A stretch of 32,828 nt of DNA from an uncultured Haliea sp. Its GTDB lineage: Bacteria > Pseudomonadota > Gammaproteobacteria > Pseudomonadales > Halieaceae. Below the pieces are notes generated by a model. It worked only from the letters and a program-made list of their open reading frames with translations, was not told the DNA's origin and did no database searches. The number at the start of each line of letters is the position of its first letter. Position 1 is the stretch's first letter. The DNA lies in contig CAMYIZ010000077.1 in NCBI GenBank assembly GCA_947258585.1, positions 1-32,828 on the forward strand, in the 5' to 3' direction. A program made the translations under genes and the position numbers. This document shows, piece after piece, positions 8,169 through 15,916 of the stretch.

Positions 8169-8780
8169 GTGCGCACAATTCACTGCCAGGGACGCGCCAT
8201 CGCGCCCTCCAAGATCGTCTGCATCGGTCGCAACTATGTGGCTCATATTCAAGAACTGGGCAACGCAGTGCCCGAGGACATGGTGGTCTTCCTGAAACCG
8301 AACTCGGCCCTGGGAGACACCCTGTACGCCGCCCGCGGTGAACCCCTGCACTATGAGGGTGAGATCGCCTTCCTGGTCGAGGGCGGCAAGCTGGCCGCCG
8401 TCGGCTTCGGTCTCGACCTGACCAAGCGCGGGCTGCAGTCCAGGCTGAAAGAACAGGGCCTGCCCTGGGAACGCGCCAAGGCCTTCGACGGCGCCGCCCT
8501 GCTCGGCGATTTCGTACCGCTGGCGGTGCCTGTCGAGCAGCTATCCCTGGAACTGCGCATAGACGGCGAGTTGCGCCAGCAGGGCGGTGTACCCCTGATG
8601 CTGTATCCACCGCAGACGATTCTCGACAGTCTGGCAGATTTCATGACGCTGGAGGATGGCGACATCGTGATGACCGGGACCCCGGCAGGGGTGGGCGAGG
8701 TCCTCGCCGGCCAGCGCTTCCAGGGCCGTATCCTCGACAAGGGCGTCACCCTGGTGGAAGCCAGCTGGACAGCGCAGTAG
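8169..8780 (+). CDS. Fumarylacetoacetate hydrolase (FAH) family protein
   Basis: This 203-residue protein has the compact FAH fold used by acylpyruvases, oxaloacetate tautomerases/decarboxylases and hydratases. Visible signatures are KIVCIGRNYVAHIQEL near the start, LKPNSAL, the metal-site block HYEGEIAFLVEGG, AKAFDGAALLGDFVP, and DIVMTGTPAGVG near the end. Length matches the short acylpyruvase/FAHD1-like group. I chose the GTG at 8169, with GGGGAG about 6 nt upstream; longer in-frame extensions run across the TSUP promoter region and look non-coding. A cytoplasmic divalent-metal enzyme acting on small beta-dicarbonyl acids is likely; the exact substrate is not clear. Confidence 0.88.
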   Translation: MRTIHCQGRAIAPSKIVCIGRNYVAHIQELGNAVPEDMVVFLKPNSALGDTLYAARGEPLHYEGEIAFLVEGGKLAAVGFGLDLTKRGLQSRLKEQGLPWERAKAFDGAALLGDFVPLAVPVEQLSLELRIDGELRQQGGVPLMLYPPQTILDSLADFMTLEDGDIVMTGTPAGVGEVLAGQRFQGRILDKGVTLVEASWTAQ

Positions 8781-8825
8781 GCGTGCGCCGTTCGCGGTAC
8801 CTTGCGCGGCCGGTAACACCGGTTG

Positions 8826-9911
8826 CTAGCTACCCGGGGCCGGCACATCCGCGGCCGTGACGGACTCCGCCGCGGCCTTCTCCCGAGCCAGGGCCCGGTC
8901 CTCATCATCGACCTCCAGACCCTCCTGGGCATCCGCCCGTCCGGGCTGGTAGCACAACTCCACCACCAGGGCGAAGTGATCCGAGCCGAAGGCGGGCAAT
9001 CGGCGCAACTCGCTGACCGTGAAGTGGTCGCTGTGGAATAGATGATCCAGGGGCCAGCGGAGCAGGGGATAGCCGGCGTGAAAGGTGTTGAACATCCCGC
9101 GCCCCACCCGCGGATCAAGCAGGCCGCTGATCTTGCGAAACAACCGCGTAGTCGTGGACCAGGCGACATCGTTGAGGTCGCCGGTGACGACGACCGGGCC
9201 CGTCTCCTTCGCAACCGACTGGGCCACGACCACCAGTTCCGCATCGCGCTCCGTGGATTCGTCGTTCTCGGTCGGGCTCGGTGGCGCCGGGTGCAGGACA
9301 TGCAGGCGCAGGCGTACCGAGTCCGACAACTCCACGCTGGTGTGAATTGACGGCACCTCCTGCTCCACCAGGTAGGCGACCTCCGTCTCCGCCAGCGGCA
9401 GGCGGGAGTAGAGATGCATGCCGTAGAGGTTGTCCTGGGGCACCTTGACACTGAACGGGTAGTCGCGCTCCAGCGTGTCCAGCTGCCCCTGCCACCAGGC
9501 ATCGGACTCCAGGGTGATCACAATGTCGGGGGCGTTTGCATGCACCAGTTCAAGAAAGCGCTGGGCCTGCCGATTTGGCGTCAGCACGTTCGCGGTCAAC
9601 AGACGCAGGCAGGGTTTGATGCCATCCGCGGCGAGCACTTCCAGCGGCCACAGGCGGGTATAGGGGAGAATCCACCAGGCATGAAAGAAAATAGCGCCGA
9701 GGCACAGGGCAAGGCCAGTAATCAATGGCAGCGCAAAGCCGTATCGCCAACCCAGCAGCAGACCGGCGAGCAGCAGGATGGCTGCCAGCACGGCCAGCTG
9801 CAGGCGGGGAAAATCCAGACCGCGAACCCACCAGGCGGGGATGCGCGACAGCGGCAGCAAGGTCGCCACTACCAATACAACAACTGCGCCCCACCACGTC
9901 CCCTGTAACAT
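8826..9911 (-). CDS. Membrane-anchored endonuclease/exonuclease/phosphatase (EEP) family protein
   Basis: The N-terminal ~95 residues hold three hydrophobic helices (WWGAVVVLVVATLLPL, LQLAVLAAILLLAGLLLG, ALPLITGLALCLGAIFF). They are followed by an EEP domain: LRLLTANVLTPN (strand with catalytic Asn), DIVITLESD, VVVTGDLNDVAWS (GDxN core), PLDHLFHSDHF and a terminal GSDHFALVVEL (SDH motif). This layout is like YafD-type proteins. The active site probably faces the periplasm or membrane surface; nuclease, phosphatase or lipid phosphodiesterase activity cannot be told apart. The ATG at 9911 has an AGGTGGGG upstream; an ATG at 9947 and a GTG at 10001 are longer alternatives. The acidic, alanine-rich C-terminal 40 residues look disordered. 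Confidence 0.85.
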   Translation of the reverse strand: MLQGTWWGAVVVLVVATLLPLSRIPAWWVRGLDFPRLQLAVLAAILLLAGLLLGWRYGFALPLITGLALCLGAIFFHAWWILPYTRLWPLEVLAADGIKPCLRLLTANVLTPNRQAQRFLELVHANAPDIVITLESDAWWQGQLDTLERDYPFSVKVPQDNLYGMHLYSRLPLAETEVAYLVEQEVPSIHTSVELSDSVRLRLHVLHPAPPSPTENDESTERDAELVVVAQSVAKETGPVVVTGDLNDVAWSTTTRLFRKISGLLDPRVGRGMFNTFHAGYPLLRWPLDHLFHSDHFTVSELRRLPAFGSDHFALVVELCYQPGRADAQEGLEVDDEDRALAREKAAAESVTAADVPAPGS

Positions 9912-10042
9912 CCCCACCTGGTCTCCGCTATGTTGGCTGACAATCATCCAGCAACGGGTCAGCCTGCCAGAGTACACAGTTTGCAGGATTGTGAAAGCCA
10001 CGCTTTTACAGTAGCGTTAAGCAAACCATGGAGTGGCCACCC

Positions 10043-10594
10043 ATGCAGCACATCCTGAAACTGGACGTAGCGGGTCAACCACGCGGTTGGATCACGGCCC
10101 ATGAAGCCGTGACCGCCTACGCTCGCGGAGACGTCATCTACGGCGTCGGGGATCCGTTGCCGCCAATCATGGGCGGAGTGCAGCGCCTCACCGGCCAGCG
10201 CTCGCGCATCGACATGCAGCCCATCATTGCCCTGCAGGGCCGTGTCCGCAGCGATTTCAGCCTGCCCCTGTGCAACCGCACCCTGTTCCGCCGGGATGAC
10301 TACCGCTGCCTCTACTGCGGTCAACAATATGCGCGCGCGGACCTGACCCGGGACCATGTGCTGCCCACCTCCCGCGGCGGACGCGATCGCTGGGAAAACG
10401 TGGTCGCCGCCTGCCGTCGCTGCAATTGGGCCAAGGACAACCGCACGCCCGAGGAAGCCGGCATGCCGCTACTGGCGGTGCCTTTCCGCCCCAATACCTG
10501 GGAGTGGCATTTCCTGGCCAAGGAGCGGGTGCTGGCAGACCAGATGGATTACCTGTCACAGCAGTTCCGCGCCCTGCGGGCCTGGGCCCACTGA
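10043..10594 (+). CDS. HNH endonuclease family protein
   Basis: This 183-residue protein carries a canonical HNH/zinc module. CLYCGQ and CRRCN provide the two CxxC pairs, TRDHVLPTSRGG holds the first catalytic His, and WENVVAAC the Asn. The arrangement C..C-DHVxPxSRGG-N-CxxCN is the widespread stand-alone McrA-like form. The N-terminal 80 residues (LDVAGQPRGWITAHEAVTAYARG) recur in many bacterial HNH proteins of this size. The ATG at 10043 is preceded by GGAG; an ATG at 10028 is an alternative. It is divergent from the EEP gene and converges on gcvT with 13 nt between stops. No methylase or phage gene is nearby, so a housekeeping or repair role is as likely as restriction. Confidence 0.9.
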   Translation: MQHILKLDVAGQPRGWITAHEAVTAYARGDVIYGVGDPLPPIMGGVQRLTGQRSRIDMQPIIALQGRVRSDFSLPLCNRTLFRRDDYRCLYCGQQYARADLTRDHVLPTSRGGRDRWENVVAACRRCNWAKDNRTPEEAGMPLLAVPFRPNTWEWHFLAKERVLADQMDYLSQQFRALRAWAH

Positions 10595-10607
10595 CCGGGG
10601 AACGTAC

Positions 10608-11717
10608 TCAGCCGCGGAAATAGCGCTGGGGCACGAAGGGCATCTTCGCCACCGTGACCGCTACCGGCTTGCCGCGCACATCCACCACCAGCTGCGTCCC
10701 CGGTTCGGCGTCCTCCCGGGACACATAGGCGATGGCAATCGGCACCCCGACACTGGCGCCAAAACACGCCGAGCAGATTTCACCGACCTGTTTACCGTTC
10801 CGGTCGAGCACCGTCTGACCCTCCCGCACCGGACGCTTGCCGTCGACCACGAGACCGACCCGGCGCAGCGGAGGTTTGTCCTCGATAAGCCGGAAAATCC
10901 TGTCGGCACCGGGAAAGCCGCCGGGTCGTTCACCGCCGGGGCGACGCGCCTTGCCAATGGACCAGACCAGCCCGGCCTGCACAGGATCGATAGCGGCGCT
11001 CAGCTCGTGCCCATACAGGCACAGGCCCGCTTCCAGGCGCAGGGAATCGCGGGCGCCCAGGCCAATGGGCTCGACCTCCGGCTGCGCCAGCAGCAGGCGG
11101 GCGATTCGCTCGGCGCTGGCCGCGGGCAGGGACAGCTCGAAACCGTCCTCGCCGGTGTAGCCGGAACAGGTGACATACAGTTCCACTCCGTCAACGCTGG
11201 CCCGCATGCCGTGCATGAAGGTGAGTGCCGCGGTGTCGGCACAGAGACGGGCCATGACCTCGCGGGCACCGGGCCCCTGCAAGGCCAGCAGGGCGTGATC
11301 CGCCAACACCTCCAGGGTCTGGCCCTGCAGATGTGCGCGCAGGTGGGCGATATCCTGTTCCTTGCAACCGGCATTGACCACCAGGAAGAAAGTGTCCGGC
11401 CCCCAGCGGGTGATGATCAGGTCGTCCAGGACGCCGCCGGCATCGTTGGTCAGTAGCGCATAGGTCTGGCGATTGTCTGCCAGGCCCGCGACATCCGCGG
11501 GGACCAGGGACTCCAGCAGCGCTGCGGATCCCGGGCCGGACAGCACCAGCTGGCCCATATGGGACACATCGAACAGCCCCGCGGCCTGCCGGGTGTGCAG
11601 ATGCTCCTTGATTATGCCCGCGGGGTACTGCACCGGCATGTCGTAGCCGGCAAAAGGCACCATGCGGGCACCCAGTTCGCGGTGCAGGGCATCGAGGGGA
11701 GTGTGCAGCAGGGTCAT
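10608..11717 (-). CDS. gcvT: Aminomethyltransferase (glycine cleavage T protein)
   Basis: GcvT releases ammonia from aminomethyl-lipoyl-H-protein and passes the methylene group to tetrahydrofolate. The 369-residue protein is near the usual 360-370. It shows FAGYDMPVQYPAGI at the start, DVSHMGQL, NDAGGVLDDLIITR with the conserved catalytic aspartate, SGYTGEDGFELS, GARDSLRLEAGLCLYGHEL, and the C-terminal barrel ending YFRG. The start is the ATG at 11717, where family homology begins; a longer frame to 11852 overlaps the divergent gene's promoter. No gcvH or gcvP is visible in the window. A stand-alone GcvT-fold folate enzyme of other specificity is possible, but these motifs fit true GcvT well. 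Confidence 0.92.
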   Translation of the reverse strand: MTLLHTPLDALHRELGARMVPFAGYDMPVQYPAGIIKEHLHTRQAAGLFDVSHMGQLVLSGPGSAALLESLVPADVAGLADNRQTYALLTNDAGGVLDDLIITRWGPDTFFLVVNAGCKEQDIAHLRAHLQGQTLEVLADHALLALQGPGAREVMARLCADTAALTFMHGMRASVDGVELYVTCSGYTGEDGFELSLPAASAERIARLLLAQPEVEPIGLGARDSLRLEAGLCLYGHELSAAIDPVQAGLVWSIGKARRPGGERPGGFPGADRIFRLIEDKPPLRRVGLVVDGKRPVREGQTVLDRNGKQVGEICSACFGASVGVPIAIAYVSREDAEPGTQLVVDVRGKPVAVTVAKMPFVPQRYFRG

Positions 11718-11839
11718 GGTCTGGGTCTCGGCGGTGGCTGATGAAATGGCAAGCGGGCACTCTACCCAGAGGGCACCCCCTGCGCAAGGCAAGGGGCTTT
11801 GCTGCAGGCATGGATGTGTTGATAATGCGCCCTCCACAA

Positions 11840-12382
11840 ATGACAGGAACAACCACCGTGATAAAAGACCCGGCGCAGGTGCGGACCATCAGCCTGATCG
11901 GCATGCCCGGTGCAGGCAAAAGCACCGTGGGCGTGTTGCTGGCAAAACTCGCGGGACTCGCCTTCAACGACACCGACCTGGAAATCCAGCTCAGGGCGGG
12001 CGCCACCCTGCAGGAAATCATCGACAGCCGCGGCCATGTCGCGTTGCGCGGACTGGAAGAAGAGGTCCTGCTCTCGGTGCCGCTGGAGAACAGTATCATC
12101 GCCACCGGTGGCAGCGTGGTCTACAGCGACCGGATCATGCAGCGCCTGCGCCAGGCGGGCCCGGTCATCTACCTGGATGTGCCACTGGCGGCGCTGGAGG
12201 CGCGCGTCGCGGCCGCGCCGCCGCGCGGCATTGCCAGCGACGCCAGCCACACTTTTGCCGATATCTATCGCGAACGCACACCGCTGTACGAGCGCCACGC
12301 CGACATCATCATCGCAACCGGTGGGCGCGACCCACAGGAGATCGCTCTCGAGATCCTGGCGCGGGCGCGCGGCGCCAGCTGA
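11840..12382 (+). CDS. Shikimate-kinase-like P-loop kinase
   Basis: The 180-residue protein has the shikimate kinase fold: Walker A GMPGAGKST at 21-29, the substrate-site NDTDLEIQ near 43-50, VALRGLEEE near 67-75 (equivalent to the FRxxE arginine), TGGSVV at 89-94 (GGG in most AroK) and YLDVPL. The lid that normally reads RPLL is replaced by PPRGIASDASHTF, although RTPLYERHADI afterwards is conserved. aroB does not follow, unlike the usual aroK-aroB order. It may therefore be a paralog acting on another small alcohol. ATG 11840 is used; a GTG at 11858, which has AGGA 9 nt upstream and a possible GATAAT -10 box at 11821, is a good alternative start. Confidence 0.8.
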   Translation: MTGTTTVIKDPAQVRTISLIGMPGAGKSTVGVLLAKLAGLAFNDTDLEIQLRAGATLQEIIDSRGHVALRGLEEEVLLSVPLENSIIATGGSVVYSDRIMQRLRQAGPVIYLDVPLAALEARVAAAPPRGIASDASHTFADIYRERTPLYERHADIIIATGGRDPQEIALEILARARGAS

Positions 12383-12440
12383 TGCCCACTGGACATGGCC
12401 GGACGCGTACGCAGGCGCGGGGACGGACAGCTCACAGGGC

Positions 12441-12457
12441 CCCTGAGGCCGTCAGGG
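12441..12457 (+). terminator. Hairpin after the kinase gene
   Basis: CCCTGA (12441-12446), loop GGCCG, TCAGGG (12452-12457), about 60 nt after the kinase stop and followed by a pyrimidine-rich CTTCTCCCTTC. The weak T content makes this only a possible terminator. Confidence 0.3.
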
Positions 12458-12509
12458 CGGGCTTCTCCCTTCAATAGCCGGTGGCACGGCTCTTGCTCTC
12501 TTTAGTGCA

Positions 12510-12597
12510 GGCGGCCCGCTGGCAACCTCGTCAGGGACGACAGACTACAGGGACGTAGCCGCGAGTGCAGGGAACCCAGGACCGGGCACGGGCCGCC
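12510..12597. repeat. Inverted repeat with 9-bp arms enclosing a structured, gene-free segment
   Basis: GGCGGCCCG at 12510-12518 is the exact reverse complement of CGGGCCGCC at 12589-12597, which is followed by TTT. The ~70 nt between contain several purine-rich blocks (CAGGGACG, GCAGGGAACCCAGG) that look like an interspersed repeat. It lies in the 356-bp gap between the kinase and the small-protein gene. It could be a dispersed repeat or a small RNA ending in a terminator-like stem; no name can be given. Confidence 0.4.
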
Positions 12598-12631
12598 TTT
12601 CCATAAACAACTATTGCCCAGCAGCTCATTC

Positions 12632-12648
12632 GACAAAATATTTTTGTC
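12632..12648. promoter_or_regulatory. 17-bp palindrome in AT-rich upstream region (operator candidate)
   Basis: GACAAAATATTTTTGTC has perfect 7-bp arms (GACAAAA/TTTTGTC) around TAT. It sits in the only markedly AT-rich stretch here (about 12600-12726), some 90 nt before the PA3496-family gene. Such symmetry is usual for a dimeric regulator site. I could not pick a convincing -35/-10 pair near it. Confidence 0.4.
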
Positions 12649-12726
12649 ACAAATCCAATAAAATTTTGATTTACTCGCTGAAATCACTGAGTGATATTGC
12701 GCCGAAATTCAAGGCTATAAATCGTC

Positions 12727-12736
12727 AGGAGGTGAT
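12727..12736 (+). promoter_or_regulatory. Near-perfect extended Shine-Dalgarno
   Basis: AGGAGGTGAT is fully complementary to the 16S rRNA 3' tail, and its AGGAGG core ends 6 nt before the ATG at 12739. It fixes the start of the small gene and implies strong translation. Confidence 0.85.
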
Positions 12737-12738
12737 TT

Positions 12739-12960
12739 ATGACTGAACGCACACAAGAACCCGCCAGCAGTGATGGTCTCGACGATATATTCGAGCCCGC
12801 ACTGCTCGATATGGCGGACGACGATTTTGACGAGGTTGTGACGGTTTCCACCGAGAAACAGCGCCTCGCCGAAAAACGTCGCCGCGCGGAACAGCGCATA
12901 GAGCAGCGCCGCTTGCGCGAAGAGCTGGGCTACTACGACCTGGAACTCGAGGACTTCTAG
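12739..12960 (+). CDS. PA3496-family small conserved protein
   Basis: This 73-residue protein has an acidic N-terminal half (DDIFEPALLDMADDDFDEV) and a strongly basic, probably helical segment EKRRRAEQRIEQRRLREELGYYDLELEDF. The REELGYYDLE ending is the hallmark I recognise from PA3496-type small proteins of gammaproteobacteria, whose function is unknown; a regulatory role has been suggested only by annotation. The perfect Shine-Dalgarno suggests high expression. It is flanked upstream by an AT-rich region with a palindrome and downstream by two hairpins, so it is probably a single-gene unit. Confidence 0.85.
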   Translation: MTERTQEPASSDGLDDIFEPALLDMADDDFDEVVTVSTEKQRLAEKRRRAEQRIEQRRLREELGYYDLELEDF

Positions 12961-12970
12961 TCCCCGCTGG

Positions 12971-12990
12971 CGGGTGCCCCTGTGCACCCG
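12971..12990 (+). terminator. Hairpin 10 nt after the small-protein gene
   Basis: CGGGTGC (12971-12977), loop CCCTGT, GCACCCG (12984-12990), then TCTTCCT. Position right after the stop and the pyrimidine-rich tail fit a weak intrinsic terminator. Confidence 0.5.
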
Positions 12991-13012
12991 TCTTCCTGCC
13001 GGCACCGGAGCA

Positions 13013-13032
13013 GGTCGCTCGCGAGAGCGACC
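13013..13032. repeat. Perfect hairpin with GCGA tetraloop (REP-like)
   Basis: GGTCGCTC, loop GCGA (a GNRA tetraloop), GAGCGACC. It lies between the small gene and the convergent LysR gene (stop at 13050). The arm GGTCGCTC recurs at 25601-25608 as part of another hairpin, so both may belong to a dispersed REP-like family. It could also serve as a shared terminator. Confidence 0.5.
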
Positions 13033-13049
13033 CTCCTTCTCTACCTCTG

Positions 13050-13895
13050 CTAGACCTCAACTCCCTGAAAATACCGTGCCACCCGGTCAATCTGGGCCCG
13101 TTTGGCTGAGCTGCTGTGGTAGACAAGATTCAGCGGCCGACTGAAGCTGGGCGCCGTGGCGACCGGCGTCAGGCCCCTCCCCGCAAGAGAATCGAGCAGG
13201 CTCGCCGGCAGGAAACAGGCGCCGCCGAATTCGGTCAGGAAGTCGCTGGCAAGATCGTTGAGGTTGGTGTGCAGGCGCGGTGGCCGCTGTTCGCCGAAGC
13301 GCTTGGTGTGGAAGCGGGCGAAGCCGCCGCCCCAGTCCAGGAACACGTAATTGCCTGCCAGGGCCTCCTCCAGCGTGTCAGCCGGCCGGGAGCTGTACAG
13401 CCGCAGGGTCAGGCGGCCGATGGGCACACTCTCCAGCTCCGGCACCCCGGGCGGCTCATAGGCGATGGCCAGGTCCAGGGTGCGATCCAGCAGCTTGCGT
13501 ATCAGCTCGCCGGACTCGCGGCTTTCAATCCGCAGGGCCACGTCCGGTGCCTCCCGGTGCAGGGCGTGCAGGCGCTGCTGCAGAGGATTGCTCCAGATAC
13601 CAATCCGCACCCCGAGGTAGACCTGGCTGCTGCGGGCGTCCTCCAGCCGCACCTCCTCGCGGGCGCGGGCCAGCGCCAGCAACACGGTCTCCGCGTGAGA
13701 CACCAGGCGCTCACCCTCACTGCTCAGCTGGATATTGTTGCGGTGACGGATGAACAGGGCCACGCCCAGCGCCTCCTCCAGCTGCTTGATGCGCGCACTG
13801 ACCGCCGCCTGGGTGATGAACAGGTTCTCTGCGGCGCGACCAAAATGGCGGGTATTGCGCACCTCGAGGAAAGTGCGCAGCAATTCCGTATCCAA
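13050..13895 (-). CDS. LysR-family transcriptional regulator (HdfR-like)
   Basis: This 281-residue regulator has the N-terminal winged helix-turn-helix LDTELLRTFLEV..RHFGRAAENLFITQAAVSARIKQLEEALG (residues 1-44), followed by FIRHRNNIQLSSEGERL. This block is very like HdfR-type LysR proteins. An effector domain follows from about 90. The start is taken as a TTG at 13895, because GGGGAG lies 8 nt upstream and because family homology begins exactly at the DTELL stretch; an ATG at 13955 would add 20 residues. It is divergent from the radical SAM gene across 110 bp that holds a palindrome, so it probably controls that gene and itself. The ligand is unknown. Confidence 0.88.
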   Translation of the reverse strand: MDTELLRTFLEVRNTRHFGRAAENLFITQAAVSARIKQLEEALGVALFIRHRNNIQLSSEGERLVSHAETVLLALARAREEVRLEDARSSQVYLGVRIGIWSNPLQQRLHALHREAPDVALRIESRESGELIRKLLDRTLDLAIAYEPPGVPELESVPIGRLTLRLYSSRPADTLEEALAGNYVFLDWGGGFARFHTKRFGEQRPPRLHTNLNDLASDFLTEFGGACFLPASLLDSLAGRGLTPVATAPSFSRPLNLVYHSSSAKRAQIDRVARYFQGVEV

Positions 13896-13945
13896 GACCA
13901 GTACTCCCCGGGCAGTTCTGCACAGCTTATCCGCTAATGACCGGT

Positions 13946-13959
13946 AGGCAAACATGCCT
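13946..13959. promoter_or_regulatory. Candidate LysR operator
   Basis: AGGCA-AACA-TGCCT is a perfect interrupted palindrome in the middle of the 110-bp spacer between the divergent LysR and radical SAM genes. Dyads of this size in such spacers are the usual binding site of the adjacent LysR protein; this is inferred from position and symmetry. Confidence 0.4.
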
Positions 13960-14005
13960 CGATTCGCTACATTGCCCTGAATCCCAAGCGCCTGGAGCAC
14001 TCCAC

Positions 14006-15889
14006 TTGCAGCGACCTGTCTGGCTACTGAGCATGGACTCGGAGCAATTCAACGCCCCACCGACGACGACGGCGGGACTGGCCTCTTTCTACCGCCGCTA
14101 CGGCGCGGGGGCAGCGTCCACCCGCATTGAGCTGGTGCATTTCCAGCAAGCGGAGGACATCGCATCCTGGCTGGCGGCGTGGCGCGTATCCGGCCCGGCG
14201 CAGGTGGCGGAGGCCATCGCCGCCGGCGTCGAGCCAGTACTCGGTTTCAGCGTATACACCTGGAATGCCGCCGAGTTCCTGGCCCTCGCTCGCCAGCTGC
14301 GGGCGCTGGCGCCGGCGCTGACCCTGGTCGCCGGCGGGCCCCATGTACAACAGGCGGAGGACTATCTCGGCGCCGAGGCGCTGGATGTCATTTTCCTGGG
14401 CGAGGCCGAAGTGACCCTGCAGGAATTCCTCGACAGCGAGGACCGGGGCGCCTGGCATCGCATAGACGGGCTCGCCTATCTCGACGACGGGCGCCTGGTG
14501 CGCACCCGGGCACGGGAGCGCTGCCGGGAACTGGACCGGTTTCCCTCACCGCTGGATGTGCTGGAACTGACCCACCCGGACGGCTCCCCCCGCTATGACG
14601 CCATTGCCTACGAGACCAGCCGCGGCTGCCCCTTCAAGTGCGCTTTCTGCGAGTGGGGCACCGGCGCCATTGGCAGCAAGATGTACCAGTGGTCCCTGGC
14701 GCGGATCCGCGACGATTGGGAAAAGATCACCGCCGCCGGGATCGCCAATATCTGGCTCGCTGACTCCAATTTTGGCGCCCTGAAGCAGGACCTGGCCAAG
14801 GCGCAGATGATTGTGGAACTCAAGCAGCGCAGCGGCCTGCCGCGCAGCTTCGCCACGTCCTGGTCCAAGAAACACAGCCGCCAGGTACAGGAAATCGCGC
14901 TCCTGCTGCACCGCAACCAGCTGCTGCCGCACTACCAGCTGGCACTGCAGACCCTGACCCCGGAGGCACTGCGCCTGAGCAACCGGCAGAACATGAGCGC
15001 CAATGAGTACCAGCCCATCGCCCGGCAGATGTCGGAGCAGGGCGTGCCTATCGCCGCGGAACTGATCTGGGGCCTGCCCGGAGACAACCTGGTGGACTTC
15101 GAACGCAATCTGGACAGCCTGCTGGCCACCTTCCCGAACATCAACATTTTCGGCTACACCCTGCTGCCCGGCACCGAGTTCTACGCCCGCCGGGAGGAAT
15201 ACCGGATCGAAGCCATACCGGTGGCGGGCTACGGCAAGGCCAAGGGTGAATACGTGGTCGGCTGCCACAGCTTTTCCCGGGACGAGGGCGAAGAGGGCTA
15301 CTTCCTGATCAGCGCCCATATCCTGCTGGTCCACGGCCATATCATGCCCCTGACCACGCGCCTGCTGGCGCTGCAGGGCGAGGTTCCGGTGTCACCCCTG
15401 CTGCGGGAGTGTCTGCGGGCGGTGGTGGCATCACTGCGGGCGACACTGGCGACCCTGGATGCGAACGACCGCATGTCCCTCTACGAAAACCGCAATGCCA
15501 TCTACCTGGCCGCGCTGGCGGACCGGGAGCGGCTGTACCGCATTCTGGCGGAGTTACTGGAACGGCACTGCCGGCAGCACGGCAGCGACCCGGCAGCGGC
15601 ACTGCGGGTGCTGGCACTGGACAGCGCACTCTGTCCCCGCACTGGCGGCGAACAGGAGTTGGTAGCAAACTTCGATTTTCGGGCCGACCGGGTATGTGCC
15701 GCCCTGTCGTCGATGACCCTGCCGGCGCCCGGGGACTATGCCTGCGTCGACTGCTCTCTCCGCATCCAGCACCCCGGGGGCGTGGGCGACATACTGAAGG
15801 ATGCTGACGGCGGCCGCTGGCTGCGAGGGGTTATTACCGCGCCTGTGTCTGCACCCTCTTCTTCTGCCGAGGCAGTCGCGCTAGCATAG
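14006..15889 (+). CDS. Cobalamin-binding-domain radical SAM protein
   Basis: Residues 1-150 resemble a B12-binding fold (VLGFSVYTWNAAEFL, LVAGGPHVQQAEDYL, DVIFLGEAEVTLQEFL). This is followed by a radical SAM core with the [4Fe-4S] motif C208-x3-C212-x2-C215 in SRGCPFKCAFCEWG. Later blocks include IWLADSNFGAL, LALQTLTPEALRLSNRQ and AAELIWGLPGDN. The C-terminal ~200 residues contain no motif I can name. At 627 residues it is long for the class. The start is a TTG at 14006 with GGAG 8 nt upstream; it places the family-typical RPVWLLSMDSEQF at the N-terminus. Likely a methylation or rearrangement enzyme, but no substrate can be assigned. The zinc-ribbon gene starts 27 nt downstream and is probably cotranscribed. 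Confidence 0.87.
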   Translation: MQRPVWLLSMDSEQFNAPPTTTAGLASFYRRYGAGAASTRIELVHFQQAEDIASWLAAWRVSGPAQVAEAIAAGVEPVLGFSVYTWNAAEFLALARQLRALAPALTLVAGGPHVQQAEDYLGAEALDVIFLGEAEVTLQEFLDSEDRGAWHRIDGLAYLDDGRLVRTRARERCRELDRFPSPLDVLELTHPDGSPRYDAIAYETSRGCPFKCAFCEWGTGAIGSKMYQWSLARIRDDWEKITAAGIANIWLADSNFGALKQDLAKAQMIVELKQRSGLPRSFATSWSKKHSRQVQEIALLLHRNQLLPHYQLALQTLTPEALRLSNRQNMSANEYQPIARQMSEQGVPIAAELIWGLPGDNLVDFERNLDSLLATFPNINIFGYTLLPGTEFYARREEYRIEAIPVAGYGKAKGEYVVGCHSFSRDEGEEGYFLISAHILLVHGHIMPLTTRLLALQGEVPVSPLLRECLRAVVASLRATLATLDANDRMSLYENRNAIYLAALADRERLYRILAELLERHCRQHGSDPAAALRVLALDSALCPRTGGEQELVANFDFRADRVCAALSSMTLPAPGDYACVDCSLRIQHPGGVGDILKDADGGRWLRGVITAPVSAPSSSAEAVALA

Positions 15890-15916
15890 GCGGCCCAGAA
15901 ACCAGGAGTACCGGAT

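Noticed and set aside
7242-8351. 96-residue extension of the TSUP permease
   Set aside because: The AAGGAG site sits just before the ATG at 8063 and the extension is antisense to the FAH gene.
10043-10594. HNH gene as part of a restriction-modification or defence island
   Set aside because: No methylase, helicase or phage gene flanks it, and the neighbours are housekeeping genes.
11718-11839. Glycine riboswitch upstream of gcvT
   Set aside because: The 122-bp divergent spacer is short and shows none of the conserved glycine-aptamer blocks.
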